Below, piece after piece: positions 25,053-33,308 of a DNA stretch of 64,000 nt; the first letter of the stretch is position 1; each line of letters starts with the position of its first letter. The translations under genes were made by a program, and so were the position numbers. The notes under the pieces were generated by a model. It worked only from the letters and a program-made list of their open reading frames with translations, had not been told where the DNA came from and did no database searches. Origin of the DNA: Ideonella alba (GTDB lineage: Bacteria > Pseudomonadota > Gammaproteobacteria > Burkholderiales > Burkholderiaceae_C); the NCBI RefSeq assembly GCF_018069875.1, contig NZ_JAGQDF010000016.1:1-64000 (forward strand), written 5' to 3'.

Positions 25053-25652
25053 TCAGGCGGGATCACGCTCCCAGAACACGCCTTCTTCGGTCAACAGCGC
25101 GTCCAGCGGGATGTCGTGCGGCTCGGCCTGCAGCCAGGGCAGGTAGCCGTGCATGTAGCCCAGCCCTGCGGTGGCCGGGGCGGGCTCCAGCGCCGCCAAG
25201 GTGCGGTCGTAGAAGCCGCCGCCATAGCCCAGGCGCACGCCGCCGGGGCCGAAGCCGACGCAGGGCACCAGCAGCAGCTCGGGGTGGAAGGACTCGGTGT
25301 CCTTGGGTTTGGGGATGCCGTAGGCGTCCTCCTCCATCGGGCAGCCGGGGTACCAGACGTGGAAGGTGAGCTGCTTGGTCTCGCGGTTCATCACCGGCAG
25401 GCCGATGCGCCGGCCGGGCTCGGCCTCGCTCCAGCGGTACAGCGCCGGCAGGGCGTCGAACTCGCCCTTGATCGGCCAGTAGGCGCCGATGGTGGTTTCC
25501 TTGCGGCTGATCAGCCAGACCATCAGCACCTCCTGCAGGTGGCTGGCGCGCTGGTGGCGGTCGAGCAGGCTCATGCGCTCGGCCTGCAGCTGCTTGCGCA
25601 GCACGGCCTTGTCGCGCGAGGGTTCGAGGTTCAGCTTGAACGGCAGGGTCAT
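25053..25652 (-). CDS. 5-formyltetrahydrofolate cyclo-ligase
   Basis: 199 residues. Converts 5-formyl-THF to 5,10-methenyl-THF with ATP, recycling folate. The N-terminal LRKQLQAERMSL and the C-terminal signature LLVPCVGFGPGGVRLGYGGG followed by FYDRTL (about 128-155) are diagnostic of the family (YgfA/MTHFS). Normal length. Starts 72 bp from the divergent tfoX-like gene. Confidence 0.94.
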   Translation of the reverse strand: MTLPFKLNLEPSRDKAVLRKQLQAERMSLLDRHQRASHLQEVLMVWLISRKETTIGAYWPIKGEFDALPALYRWSEAEPGRRIGLPVMNRETKQLTFHVWYPGCPMEEDAYGIPKPKDTESFHPELLLVPCVGFGPGGVRLGYGGGFYDRTLAALEPAPATAGLGYMHGYLPWLQAEPHDIPLDALLTEEGVFWERDPA

Positions 25653-25711
25653 GGCGCGGTGGTCCCGGGCATTGGTTCACCCGATTGTCGACCAGGGGCC
25701 GTGCCGCTGAC

Positions 25712-25717
25712 TACACT
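25712..25717 (+). promoter_or_regulatory. Candidate -10 box TACACT, leaderless TfoX-N transcript
   Basis: TACACT (4 of 6 bases) is followed by 7 nt and the ATG of the TfoX-N gene; no Shine-Dalgarno is seen. The spacing suggests transcription begins at or next to the start codon. Confidence 0.3.
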
Positions 25718-25724
25718 GGGCCGC

Positions 25725-26138
25725 ATGACGCCGGACAAGGCCTTCGTGAACTGGTGCACCGAGTTGCTGGCGCCGCTGGGCGCGGTGCGCAGCCGGCGCA
25801 TGTTCGGCGGCCATGGCCTGTATGTGGACGAGCTGTTCGTCGCGCTGATCATGCGCGAGGTGCTGTACCTGAAGGTCGACGACGCGACGCAGCCGCGCTT
25901 CGAGGCCGCCAGCTGCCGCCGCTTCGAGTACGTCACCGCCCAGGGCGAGCATGGCGCGCTGCGCTACTTCAGCGCGCCGGACGAGGCGATGGACGCGCCG
26001 TCTCAGATGCAGCCCTGGGGCCGGCTGGCCCTGGAGGCGGCGCTGCGCGCCCAGGCGGCCAAGGCGCCGAAAGCGCCCCAGGCCCGGCGCAGCGGCGCCC
26101 CCCGGTCGGCCAAACCGCGGCGGCCCACCCCGTCCTGA
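25725..26138 (+). CDS. TfoX N-terminal domain protein
   Basis: 137 residues. One TfoX-N domain (about 5-100): LLAPLGAVRSRRMFGGHGLYVDE is the family signature. In Gammaproteobacteria TfoX/Sxy activates competence genes, but stand-alone N-domain proteins are widespread and mostly uncharacterised. The last ~35 residues are a low-complexity Ala/Pro/Arg/Lys tail. That tail is encoded opposite the 3' end of the DUF2917 gene, with which it overlaps by 136 bp tail to tail. Confidence 0.85.
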   Translation: MTPDKAFVNWCTELLAPLGAVRSRRMFGGHGLYVDELFVALIMREVLYLKVDDATQPRFEAASCRRFEYVTAQGEHGALRYFSAPDEAMDAPSQMQPWGRLALEAALRAQAAKAPKAPQARRSGAPRSAKPRRPTPS

Positions 26139-26353
26139 GCGGCGACGAACACCACGGTCGGGCGGCTGCCCTCCTGCCAGGGGCCCAGGTGGACCCGCTC
26201 GCCCGCGGCCACCCGCAGCACGGCCCCGCGGGCCAGCACGTGGTCGTCGGGGTCGCCTTCGCGGGTGATCCAGGCGGGCTCGCCCGCCGCCACCAGCCAA
26301 CCGGTGTGCGCCACGTCCCAGGACTGGCGCTGCCGCAGATGCCATTCCATCAT
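26003..26353 (-). CDS. DUF2917 domain protein
   Basis: 116 residues. Residues about 14-70 match DUF2917, a small cupin-like fold (WLVAAGEPAWITREGDPDDH, then VLRVAAGERV). Function unknown; such genes are typical of Burkholderiales and often stand divergent from a LysR regulator, as here. AGGAG precedes a pair of consecutive ATG codons; the first is used here, the second would shorten by one residue. The last ~40 residues (rich in Ala and Arg) lie opposite the TfoX-N gene and look non-conserved, so one reading may have been extended by loss of an earlier stop. Confidence 0.75.
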   Translation of the reverse strand: MMEWHLRQRQSWDVAHTGWLVAAGEPAWITREGDPDDHVLARGAVLRVAAGERVHLGPWQEGSRPTVVFVAAQDGVGRRGLADRGAPLRRAWGAFGALAAWARSAASRASRPQGCI

Positions 26354-26417
26354 CAATCTCCTGCCGCCAACCTTTGGCGAGTGGCTGAATCATGCAGGTG
26401 GAGCGTGGGTTTGACGA

Positions 26418-26444
26418 ATGAATTCGCCGGACCGGATTCATAAT
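26418..26444. promoter_or_regulatory. LysR-region inverted repeat and -10 box
   Basis: ATGAAT (26418-26423) and ATTCAT (26436-26441) form an inverted repeat with 12-nt spacing in the 99-bp divergent region, a plausible LysR-type site. CATAAT (26439-26444, 5 of 6 bases) overlaps the right arm and is followed by 8 nt and the LysR ATG, so the regulator mRNA may be leaderless and autorepressed. Confidence 0.4.
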
Positions 26445-26452
26445 CAGCGCTC

Positions 26453-27445
26453 ATGAATCGCCCGCCGCACCGCCCGCTCTCGCTCGATGGCCTGCGCGCC
26501 TTCGAGGCCGTCGCCCGGCTGCTGTCGTTCAGCGCTGCCGCCGAGGAGCTGCACCTGACCCAGCCGGCCGTCAGCCGCCAGATCAAGTCGCTCGAGGAAG
26601 AACTGGGCGCCGCCCTCTTCCACCGCGCCACGCGCCGCGTCGACCTCACCAGCGCCGGCCAGGCGCTGCTGCGCGTGGTGGCGCCGGCACTGGCACGCAT
26701 CGACACCTCGGTGCGCCAGATCCGCATGTCGCGCAGCCGCGAGATGGTCAGCGTCACCACCTTCCCGTCGATGGCCTCGCTGTGGCTGATGCCGCGCCTG
26801 ACCGACTTCGAACGCAGCCACCCCGGCGCCGACATCCGCATCGCCGCCACCGACCGCCTGATCGAGACCGATGACTTCGAGCTGGATGTGGCGCTGCGCC
26901 ACTGCCGCCCCGAAAAGGCCCCGGCCGGCTCCGAGCGCCTGTTCCCCGAGCTGCTGACCCCGGTGATCGGCGCCGCGCTGCACCAGGCGATCGCCCGCGG
27001 CGAGGCACCGCCGCTGTCCGCACCGGCCGATCTGGCGCAGCACACGCTGATCGAGATGGACGACGGCACGCCGCCGGCGATTGCGCTGGGCTGGGGCGCC
27101 TGGCTGGGCGCCGAACAGCTGGGGCACCTGGCGCCGCGGCGCTGGATCACGCTGAACTTCACCCACCAGCAGGTGCAGGCCGCACTGGCCGGCCACGGCG
27201 TGGCGCTGGCCCGGCTGGCCCTGGTGCACGAGATGCTGGCCCGCGGCGACCTGGTCGAGCCCTTCGGCCCGGCCCACCGCCAGCCGGTGCCCTGGCTGTA
27301 CTGGCTGGTGCCGCTGGCCGGCGCCGGCGAGCCGCCCCGCCCGGAGGTGCAGGCCTTCATGGCCTGGGTGCGCGCCCAGGCGGTGCTGACCCGCGTGGCG
27401 ATCGGTGATGTGCCCGACCCCGACACAGAAGCCCTGCCGGATTGA
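26453..27445 (+). CDS. LysR family transcriptional regulator, GcvA-like
   Basis: 330 residues. The N-terminal helix-turn-helix (about 8-67; LSFSAAAEELHLTQPAVSRQ) and substrate-binding domain (about 95-305) are complete. The motif FERSHPGADIRIAATDRLIE and the start PPLNGL-like pattern PLSLDGLRAFEAV fit the GcvA subgroup. Divergent from the DUF2917 gene, which is its most likely target. No Shine-Dalgarno; a -10-like box lies 8 nt before ATG. Inducer unknown. Confidence 0.92.
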   Translation: MNRPPHRPLSLDGLRAFEAVARLLSFSAAAEELHLTQPAVSRQIKSLEEELGAALFHRATRRVDLTSAGQALLRVVAPALARIDTSVRQIRMSRSREMVSVTTFPSMASLWLMPRLTDFERSHPGADIRIAATDRLIETDDFELDVALRHCRPEKAPAGSERLFPELLTPVIGAALHQAIARGEAPPLSAPADLAQHTLIEMDDGTPPAIALGWGAWLGAEQLGHLAPRRWITLNFTHQQVQAALAGHGVALARLALVHEMLARGDLVEPFGPAHRQPVPWLYWLVPLAGAGEPPRPEVQAFMAWVRAQAVLTRVAIGDVPDPDTEALPD

Positions 27446-27450
27446 TGATG

Positions 27451-27616
27451 CCCCCAGGCTAGCCGCTGCGCGGCGTCGCCACCCCCCAGGGGGGCTCGCC
27501 CGCCTTGGGGCGGCCCGGCGGCGGGCGCTCGGATGGCGCCCCCAGGCTAGCCGCTGCGCGGCGTCGCCACCCCCCAGGGGGGCTCGCCCGCCTTGGGGCG
27601 GCCCGGCGGCGGGCGG
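27451..27616. repeat. Two tandem copies of an 88-bp dispersed extragenic repeat
   Basis: Copy 1 is 27451-27538, copy 2 is 27539-27616 (78 bp, then diverges). Each holds a GCCGC-TGC-GCGGC hairpin, a CCCCCC-A-GGGGGG palindrome (27482-27494; 27570-27582) and the module CCTTGGGGCGGCCCGGCGG. A reversed relative with the same modules lies between purE and purK at 51782-51858. This fills most of the 261-bp gap between the LysR and GST genes. I read it as a REP-like family of Burkholderiales genomes. Confidence 0.9.
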
Positions 27617-27706
27617 TCATGCGCTGGAGACATCACTGCGATGCGCAATGCTCACCCACGCCCGGCGGCCTCTGGCCTACGATCACGCGTCACCCACGGA
27701 GGCCCC

Positions 27707-28387
27707 ATGCAGCTCTACATCGGCAACAAGAACTACTCGTCCTGGTCCATGCGCCCCTGGGTGCTGGCGCGCCACTTCGGCATCCCCTTCGACGAGGTGA
27801 TGGTGCGCTTCGACAGCTTCGACCCCGGCAGCCAGTTCAAGCAGACGCTGGCCGGCAAGTCGCCCACCGGCAAGGTGCCGCTGCTGGTGGACGAGGGCTT
27901 CGCGGTGTGGGACACGCTGGCGATTGCCGAGTACCTGGCCGAGCGCTTCCCGCAGCACGCGCTGTGGCCGCGCGACGCCCGCCAGCGCGCCCGCGCACGC
28001 AGCCTGTGCGCCGAGATGCACAGCGGCTTTGGCGCGCTGCGCTCGCACTGCCCGATGAACATCGAAGCCGCGCTGCCCGAGGTGGGCGCCCAGGTGCTGG
28101 CCGAGCACCCGGCGGTGGCGGCCGACCTCGCCCGCATCACCGCGCTGTGGACCGAGGCGCTGCAGGCCAGTGGCGGCCCCTTCCTGTTCGGCGACTTCAG
28201 CAACGCCGACGCCTACTTCGCACCGGTGGTGGCCCGGCTGCGCACCTACGCGCTGCCGGTGCCGGCCGCGGTGCGGGCCTACATGGACCGCGTCTGGGCC
28301 AGCCCGGGCGTGGCCGCCTGGGTGGCCGACGCGCTGGCGGAGCAGGACTTCCTCGACTTCGAGGAGCCCTACCGCCGCCAGCGCTGA
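27707..28387 (+). CDS. Glutathione S-transferase family protein
   Basis: 226-residue cytoplasmic GST. Thioredoxin-like N-domain (about 1-80) begins MQLYIGNKNYSSWSMRPWV, with the catalytic Ser or Tyr region NYSSWSMR near 8-15 and PTGKVPLLVD near 50; the helical C-domain covers about 90-220. This subtype (SWSMRPW) is common in proteobacteria and its substrate is unknown. GGAGG lies 6 bp before the ATG. Its stop falls inside a hairpin shared with the convergent protease gene. Confidence 0.9.
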   Translation: MQLYIGNKNYSSWSMRPWVLARHFGIPFDEVMVRFDSFDPGSQFKQTLAGKSPTGKVPLLVDEGFAVWDTLAIAEYLAERFPQHALWPRDARQRARARSLCAEMHSGFGALRSHCPMNIEAALPEVGAQVLAEHPAVAADLARITALWTEALQASGGPFLFGDFSNADAYFAPVVARLRTYALPVPAAVRAYMDRVWASPGVAAWVADALAEQDFLDFEEPYRRQR

Positions 28388-28403
28388 GCCACGCCGCTCA
28401 GCG
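28382..28403. terminator. Hairpin across the convergent stops of GST and protease
   Basis: CGCTGAG (28382-28388) and CTCAGCG (28397-28403) pair over 7 bp with an 8-nt loop. Each arm contains one gene's stop codon (TGA of the GST at 28385-28387, that of the protease at 28398-28400 on the other strand). No T-tract. Confidence 0.4.
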
Positions 28404-30176
28404 GTCGATCGTCAGCGTGTAGGCGCCGTTGGTGGCGCCGGTGCCGCCCGAGTAGTAGCGCACCCGCAGGTACCAGGTGGTCGCCGCGCCGGTGTTGGTG
28501 CGGGTGATGGTGTCCACCGCGCCGGTGCCCAGCGTGCTGCTGGCCAGCTGGGTGCCGCTGCTGTTGTACAGGTACAGGTCGTAGTCGGCGCTGGCGTTGG
28601 GCGTCAGCGAGCCCACCACCGTGGCGCCCGAGGCCACCGAGATCTTGTAGTAGTCGGTGTCGCTGGTGCTGCCCACCGTGCCCAGCACGCGCGCCGGGTC
28701 AGGCGTGATCGTCTGCGCCGCGGCGCGCGTGTTGTTCGACTCCACCTCGTTGACGTCGGTCCAGGTGGGCGGCGGTGTCACCGCGGTGGCGGCATCGACC
28801 GCGGCACTGGCATCGACGATGCCGGTGCCGCACTGGCTGCAGGTGCCGGGGAAGGCGCGGGTGCTGCCCTTCAGGCGGGTTTCCACCTCATCGGGGGTCA
28901 GCGCCGGGTTGGCCGCCAGCATCAGCGCCACCGCGCCGGCCACGTGCGGCGTGGCCATCGAGGTGCCCTGGTAGTAGGCGTAGCTGTCGGCGCCCGGTGT
29001 GGAAGTGCCGGCATTGAGCGTGGAATACACGCCATTGGCGGTGCCGGTGCTCATGTCGCCGCCGGGCGCCGCCACGTCCACCACCGCACCGTAGTTCGAG
29101 TAGTAGGCGCGCGCACCGGTGCGGCCCACCGCGGCCACGGTGATCACGCCGGCGCAGTTGGCCGGGTTGAAGTTGGACGCGTTGGCGTTGCTGTTGCCGG
29201 CCGCCACCACCACCACGGTGCCGCGGCTGCGCGCGCCGTTGATCGCGTTCTGGGTGGTGGTCGAGCAGGCGCCCGAGCCGCCCAGCGACATGTTGATCAC
29301 GCGCGCCGGGGTGGCGTTCGCGGGCACGCCGCTGACCGTGCCACCCGAGGCCCAGATGATGCCGTCGGCAATGTCCGAGGTGTAGCCGCCGCACTTGCCC
29401 AGCACGCGCACCGGCTGCACCTTGGCGCCAAAGGCCACACCGGCCACGCCGCTGGCGTTATTGGTGACGGCGGCGATCGTGCCGGCCACGTGGGTGCCGT
29501 GCCAGCTGCTGTTCTGCGCCGAGTGCGTGTAGCCGCATTCGTTGGCGGCGATCCAGTCGCCCGGGTCGCTGGGGTCGGCGTCGCGGCCGCCACCGTCGTT
29601 GGCGGTGGCGGTGTCGGCGATCATGTCGTAGCCGGCCACCAGGTTGGCGGCCAGGTCGGCGTGCGGACGGTAGCCGGTGTCCACCACCGCCACCACCACA
29701 CCGGCGCCGGTGCTCTTGTCCCAGGCCGGCGGCAGGTTCAGGCCGCCGGTGGCCTCGTAGTAATGCCACTGGCTGGCGTAGCTGGTGTCATTGGGGGTCA
29801 GCTGGGCCTGCAGGATCTGGTCGGGCTCGGCGTACTCGACGTCCGGATCGGCCGCCAGCGCACGCGCCAGGCGGCGCGCGTCCTTCAGCGCCAGCCGCTG
29901 GTCCATCTTGATCACCTTGGCGCCCAGCGCGGTGTCGCGCAGCACGCGCAGCTGCACCCCGGAGCGGTTGGCCAGCTCCTGGGTGCGGTCCATCGCGGCC
30001 GTGGCGAGCGCGCCCTCACGGTACTTGACGATCAGGCGGTCGGTGACCGGCGCGCCACCCGGCGCCCCCAGGGCCAGCGACTCGGCCGACTGGCCGGCCC
30101 AGGCCGGCAGGCCAGCCGCCGAGCAGACGATGGCGACGGCGGTCATCAGCGCACGGCGCGAAGACAGAGGGATCAT
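28398..30176 (-). CDS. Secreted subtilisin-like serine protease (S8)
   Basis: 592 residues. Signal peptide about 1-28, propeptide (inhibitor I9-like, about 40-120), catalytic S8 domain about 130-440, and a C-terminal pre-peptidase (PPC) domain about 465-592. Triad: Asp in VVAVVDTGYRPHADL, His in HGTHVAGTIA, Ser in GTSMATPHVAGA. Pairs of Cys in the catalytic domain suit an extracellular enzyme. The ATG is preceded by AAGGAG; an upstream reading would not begin with a signal peptide. PPC domains are usually removed after secretion. A 20-bp palindrome lies in its 5' leader. Confidence 0.94.
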   Translation of the reverse strand: MIPLSSRRALMTAVAIVCSAAGLPAWAGQSAESLALGAPGGAPVTDRLIVKYREGALATAAMDRTQELANRSGVQLRVLRDTALGAKVIKMDQRLALKDARRLARALAADPDVEYAEPDQILQAQLTPNDTSYASQWHYYEATGGLNLPPAWDKSTGAGVVVAVVDTGYRPHADLAANLVAGYDMIADTATANDGGGRDADPSDPGDWIAANECGYTHSAQNSSWHGTHVAGTIAAVTNNASGVAGVAFGAKVQPVRVLGKCGGYTSDIADGIIWASGGTVSGVPANATPARVINMSLGGSGACSTTTQNAINGARSRGTVVVVAAGNSNANASNFNPANCAGVITVAAVGRTGARAYYSNYGAVVDVAAPGGDMSTGTANGVYSTLNAGTSTPGADSYAYYQGTSMATPHVAGAVALMLAANPALTPDEVETRLKGSTRAFPGTCSQCGTGIVDASAAVDAATAVTPPPTWTDVNEVESNNTRAAAQTITPDPARVLGTVGSTSDTDYYKISVASGATVVGSLTPNASADYDLYLYNSSGTQLASSTLGTGAVDTITRTNTGAATTWYLRVRYYSGGTGATNGAYTLTIDR

Positions 30177-30208
30177 GCAAGGCTCCTTCGACGTTGATAG
30201 GAATGGTC

Positions 30209-30228
30209 GGGGCCGGCATGCCGGCCCC
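30209..30228. promoter_or_regulatory. 20-bp perfect palindrome upstream of the protease
   Basis: GGGGCCGGCA and its exact mirror TGCCGGCCCC lie 33 bp before the protease ATG in the 142-bp divergent gap to the transglycosylase. In RNA it would form a very stable GC stem in the protease leader just before the AAGGAG site. Whether it acts in DNA or RNA is open. Confidence 0.45.
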
Positions 30229-30318
30229 GCGCCGATGATCGCGAGAGGAACCAATCCCTGGCAAGGGGTCGAATCGTGTCAAACTGAAATCCAGCCGTCC
30301 CCGGATCCCCTAGAACAG

Positions 30319-32346
30319 ATGCTCCGTTGCCCGAAGTCCCTCCGCCGCCTCGCCCTGCTGGGCCTGGCCGTCTGCGCGTTGCTGCCCACGCTGGCCGCCG
30401 CCCAGGCCCGTCCCAATGAAGACCTGCTGCGCCAGGCCCGCGAGGCCTTTGGCCGCAAGGACAAGAACCGCCTGGCCGCGCTGCGCGCCAGCGCACTGGA
30501 GCAGCGCGACCCGCTGGCGCCCTGGGTCGACTACTGGGAGCTGACGGCGCGCCTGACCGACGCCCGCGCCGAGGAGGTCGAGGCCTTCTACGGCCGCTGG
30601 CCGGGCAGCTACGTGGAAGACCGGCTGCGCAATGACTGGCTGCTCGAGACCGGCAAGCGCCGCGACTGGGCCGCCTTCGCGCGCGACCTGCCGCGCTTCC
30701 GGATGAACGACGACCGCGAGGTCAGCTGCTACGCCCTGGTGCTGCAGCAGCAGTCGGGCAAGGTCGATGTCGACGCCGCGCGCCGCGCCTGGCTGGCCCA
30801 GCGCGACCCCGGCGACGGCTGCCTGCTGATGGCGCAGACCTTCCTGGATGCCAGGCTCTTCGATGCCAACGACATCTGGCGCCAGGTGCGCCACGCCACC
30901 GAATATGGCCGGGTGAAGTCGGCCCGCGCCGCTGCGGCCATCCTGGGCGACGCGGCCAGCCGGCCGCTGGGCGAGGCGCTGGACAACCCGGCGCGCTACC
31001 TGGGGCTCAAGGCCAGCGCACTGGGCCACCTGCGCGCCGAGATCAGCTCGATCGCGCTGGCCCGCATCGCCGCCAACGACCCCGACCGCGCCGCGCAGCT
31101 GCTGGCCGAGCGCTGGGGCGAGGTGCTGGGCCCCGAGCACGGCGCCTGGGCCTGGGCGATGGTGGCCAAGCAAGGCGCGCTGGCGCTGCGCCCTGAAGCC
31201 CTGGACTGGACCCGCAAGGCCTGGCAGAGCCTGGGCAAGCGCCACGGCGATCACCCCGACTGGAGCCCCGAAACCCTGGCCTGGCTGGCGCGCGCGTCGC
31301 TGCGCCTGGCGCCGGCGCCCGAGCGCTGGCAGCTGGTGCTGCGCTCGGTCGACGCGATGGAGCCCGGCTTCCGCGAGGATGCCACCTGGGTCTACTGGCG
31401 CGCCCGCGCGCTGCAGGGCCTGGCCAAGGCCGGCACCGACGGCGACGCCCAGCGTGCCGAGGCCCAGCAAGCGCTGGCCCGCCTGTCCACCCAGCTGAGC
31501 TTCTATGGCCAGCTGGCCGCCGAGGACCTGGGCGCGCCGCAGCCGCTGCCGCCGCGTCCCGCCGCGCTCACCGCGCCCGAGCGCGAGGCCGTCCGTGCCC
31601 ACGCCGGCCTGCAACGCGCGCTGCTGGCCATCGCCATCGGCCTGCGCAGTGAAGGCGTGCGAGAGTGGAATTTCTCGCTGCTGGGCATGGGCGACCGCGA
31701 ACTGCTGGCCGCCGCGCAATGGGCCTGCGAGCGCGAGGTCTGGGACCGCTGCATCAACACCAGCGACCGCAGCAAGGCCGAGATCGACATGGAACAGCGC
31801 TTCCCGATGCCGATGCGCGCTGATGTGCTGGCCCGGACGCGCGAGATCGGCCTGGACCCGGCCTATGTCTATGGCCTGATCCGCCAGGAATCGCGCTTCA
31901 TCATGGATGCGCGCTCGGCGGTGGGCGCCTCGGGCCTGATGCAGGTGATGCCGGCCACCGCCAAGTGGACCGCCAAGAAGATCGGCATGAGCGACTTCCG
32001 CCCCGAGATGATCACCGAGCGCGACACCAACCTGCGCATCGGCAGCGCCTACCTGAAGCTGGTGCTCGACGACCTGGGCGGCTCGCAGGCCATGGCCGCC
32101 GCCGCCTACAACGCCGGGCCCGGGCGGCCGCGGCGCTGGCGCGAGGGCCCCACGCTGGAGCCGGCGATCTGGGCCGAGAACGTGCCGATCCACGAGACCC
32201 GGGATTACGTCAAGAAAGTCCTCTCCAACGCCACCTACTATGCGGGCCTGCTGGCCGGCAAGCCGGCCGCGCTGAAGGCCCGCCTGGGCACCAGCATCGG
32301 GCCGCGCGCCGCCGGCGCACCCGCCGCCGACTCCGAACTGCCCTGA
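30319..32346 (+). CDS. Soluble lytic murein transglycosylase
   Basis: 675 residues. Periplasmic enzyme that cleaves the MurNAc-GlcNAc bond of peptidoglycan. Signal peptide about 1-28 (LPTLAAA). Long alpha-helical superhelix (about 35-480), then the SLT catalytic domain (about 505-640) with the catalytic Glu in YGLIRQESRF, followed by SAVGASGLMQVMPATA and AAAAYNAGPGRP. Same architecture as E. coli Slt70. Stop overlaps the start of the NDUFA9-like gene (TGATG); the order transglycosylase, NDUFA9-like, cca recurs in Burkholderiales. Confidence 0.94.
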   Translation: MLRCPKSLRRLALLGLAVCALLPTLAAAQARPNEDLLRQAREAFGRKDKNRLAALRASALEQRDPLAPWVDYWELTARLTDARAEEVEAFYGRWPGSYVEDRLRNDWLLETGKRRDWAAFARDLPRFRMNDDREVSCYALVLQQQSGKVDVDAARRAWLAQRDPGDGCLLMAQTFLDARLFDANDIWRQVRHATEYGRVKSARAAAAILGDAASRPLGEALDNPARYLGLKASALGHLRAEISSIALARIAANDPDRAAQLLAERWGEVLGPEHGAWAWAMVAKQGALALRPEALDWTRKAWQSLGKRHGDHPDWSPETLAWLARASLRLAPAPERWQLVLRSVDAMEPGFREDATWVYWRARALQGLAKAGTDGDAQRAEAQQALARLSTQLSFYGQLAAEDLGAPQPLPPRPAALTAPEREAVRAHAGLQRALLAIAIGLRSEGVREWNFSLLGMGDRELLAAAQWACEREVWDRCINTSDRSKAEIDMEQRFPMPMRADVLARTREIGLDPAYVYGLIRQESRFIMDARSAVGASGLMQVMPATAKWTAKKIGMSDFRPEMITERDTNLRIGSAYLKLVLDDLGGSQAMAAAAYNAGPGRPRRWREGPTLEPAIWAENVPIHETRDYVKKVLSNATYYAGLLAGKPAALKARLGTSIGPRAAGAPAADSELP

Positions 32347-33308
32347 TGAGCACACTCCCCCTTCCCCGTCGCCTGCTGCTGCTGGGCGGCACCGGCTTCG
32401 TCGGCCGGGCCCTGTGCGAACACCTGGCCCGCGTGGCGCCGGGCTGCCGGGTGGTCGTGCCCACGCGCCGGCCGGCCGCCGCGGTGACTCTGCGGTCGCT
32501 GCCGATGGTCGAGCTGGTGGCCGCCGATGTGCACGACCCGGCCGCGCTGAGCCGCCTGCTGGCCGGCTGCGACGCGGTGGTGAACCTGGTCGCGGTGCTG
32601 CATGGCGACGAAGCGCGCTTCGAGCGCGTGCATGTCGAGCTGCCGCGCCGCCTGGCCGCCGCCTGCCAGGCCGGCGGCGTGCGCCGGCTGGTGCACGTCA
32701 GTGCGCTGGGCGTGGCCGAGGACGCGCCCTCGCGCTACCTGCGCAGCAAGGCACGCGGCGAAGTCGTGCTGCGCCAGGCGGGGCTGGATCTGACGGTGCT
32801 GCGGCCCTCGGTGATCTTTGGCGCGCAGGACCGCTTTCTCAACCTGTTCGCGGCGCTGCAGGCGGTGGCGCCGGTGGTGCCACTGGCCGGCGCGCAGGCC
32901 CTGTTCCAGCCGGTCTGGGTGGGCGACGTGGCCGCAGCGATCGCCGCGGCGCTGGCCCGGCCCGACAGCATCGGCCAGACGATCGAATGCGCCGGTCCGC
33001 AGCGCGTGCCGCTGGCCGCGCTGGTGCGCCTGGCCGGCCAGCTGTCCGGCCACCCGCGCACCATCGTGCCGCTGCCCGGCCCGCTGGCCTGGCTGCAGGC
33101 GCTGGTCATGGAATGGCTGCCCGGCGAGCCGCTGATGACGCGTGACAACCTGGCCTCGATGCAGGTGCCCAATGTCGCCAGCGGCCAGCTGCCGGGCCTG
33201 GAGGCGCTGGGCATCCAGCCGGCCTCGCTGGCGGCGGTGGTGCCGGGCTACCTGTCGCCCGGCCAGCAGTGCGCGCGACTGGACGCCTGGCGCGCCCGGC
33301 ACCGATGA
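32346..33308 (+). CDS. NAD(P)-binding protein, complex I NDUFA9-like
   Basis: 320 residues, atypical SDR. The nucleotide motif [13 protein letters not shown] is near residue 12; [20 protein letters not shown] near 80 and [20 protein letters not shown] near 118 match bacterial relatives of the mitochondrial complex I accessory subunit NDUFA9. The active-site Tyr-x3-Lys is present as YLRSK. Function in bacteria is not established. Translationally coupled to the transglycosylase and to cca (4-bp overlap with the latter). Confidence 0.85.
   Translation: MSTLPLPRRLLLLGGTGFVGRALCEHLARVAPGCRVVVPTRRPAAAVTLRSLPMVELVAADVHDPAALSRLLAGCDAVVNLVAVLHGDEARFERVHVELPRRLAAACQAGGVRRLVHVSALGVAEDAPSRYLRSKARGEVVLRQAGLDLTVLRPSVIFGAQDRFLNLFAALQAVAPVVPLAGAQALFQPVWVGDVAAAIAAALARPDSIGQTIECAGPQRVPLAALVRLAGQLSGHPRTIVPLPGPLAWLQALVMEWLPGEPLMTRDNLASMQVPNVASGQLPGLEALGIQPASLAAVVPGYLSPGQQCARLDAWRARHR

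Noticed and set aside
27505-27706. Open frames starting in the 88-bp repeats and running into the GST gene
   Set aside because: They read through the repeat; the GST fold begins at MQLYIGNK with its own GGAGG site.
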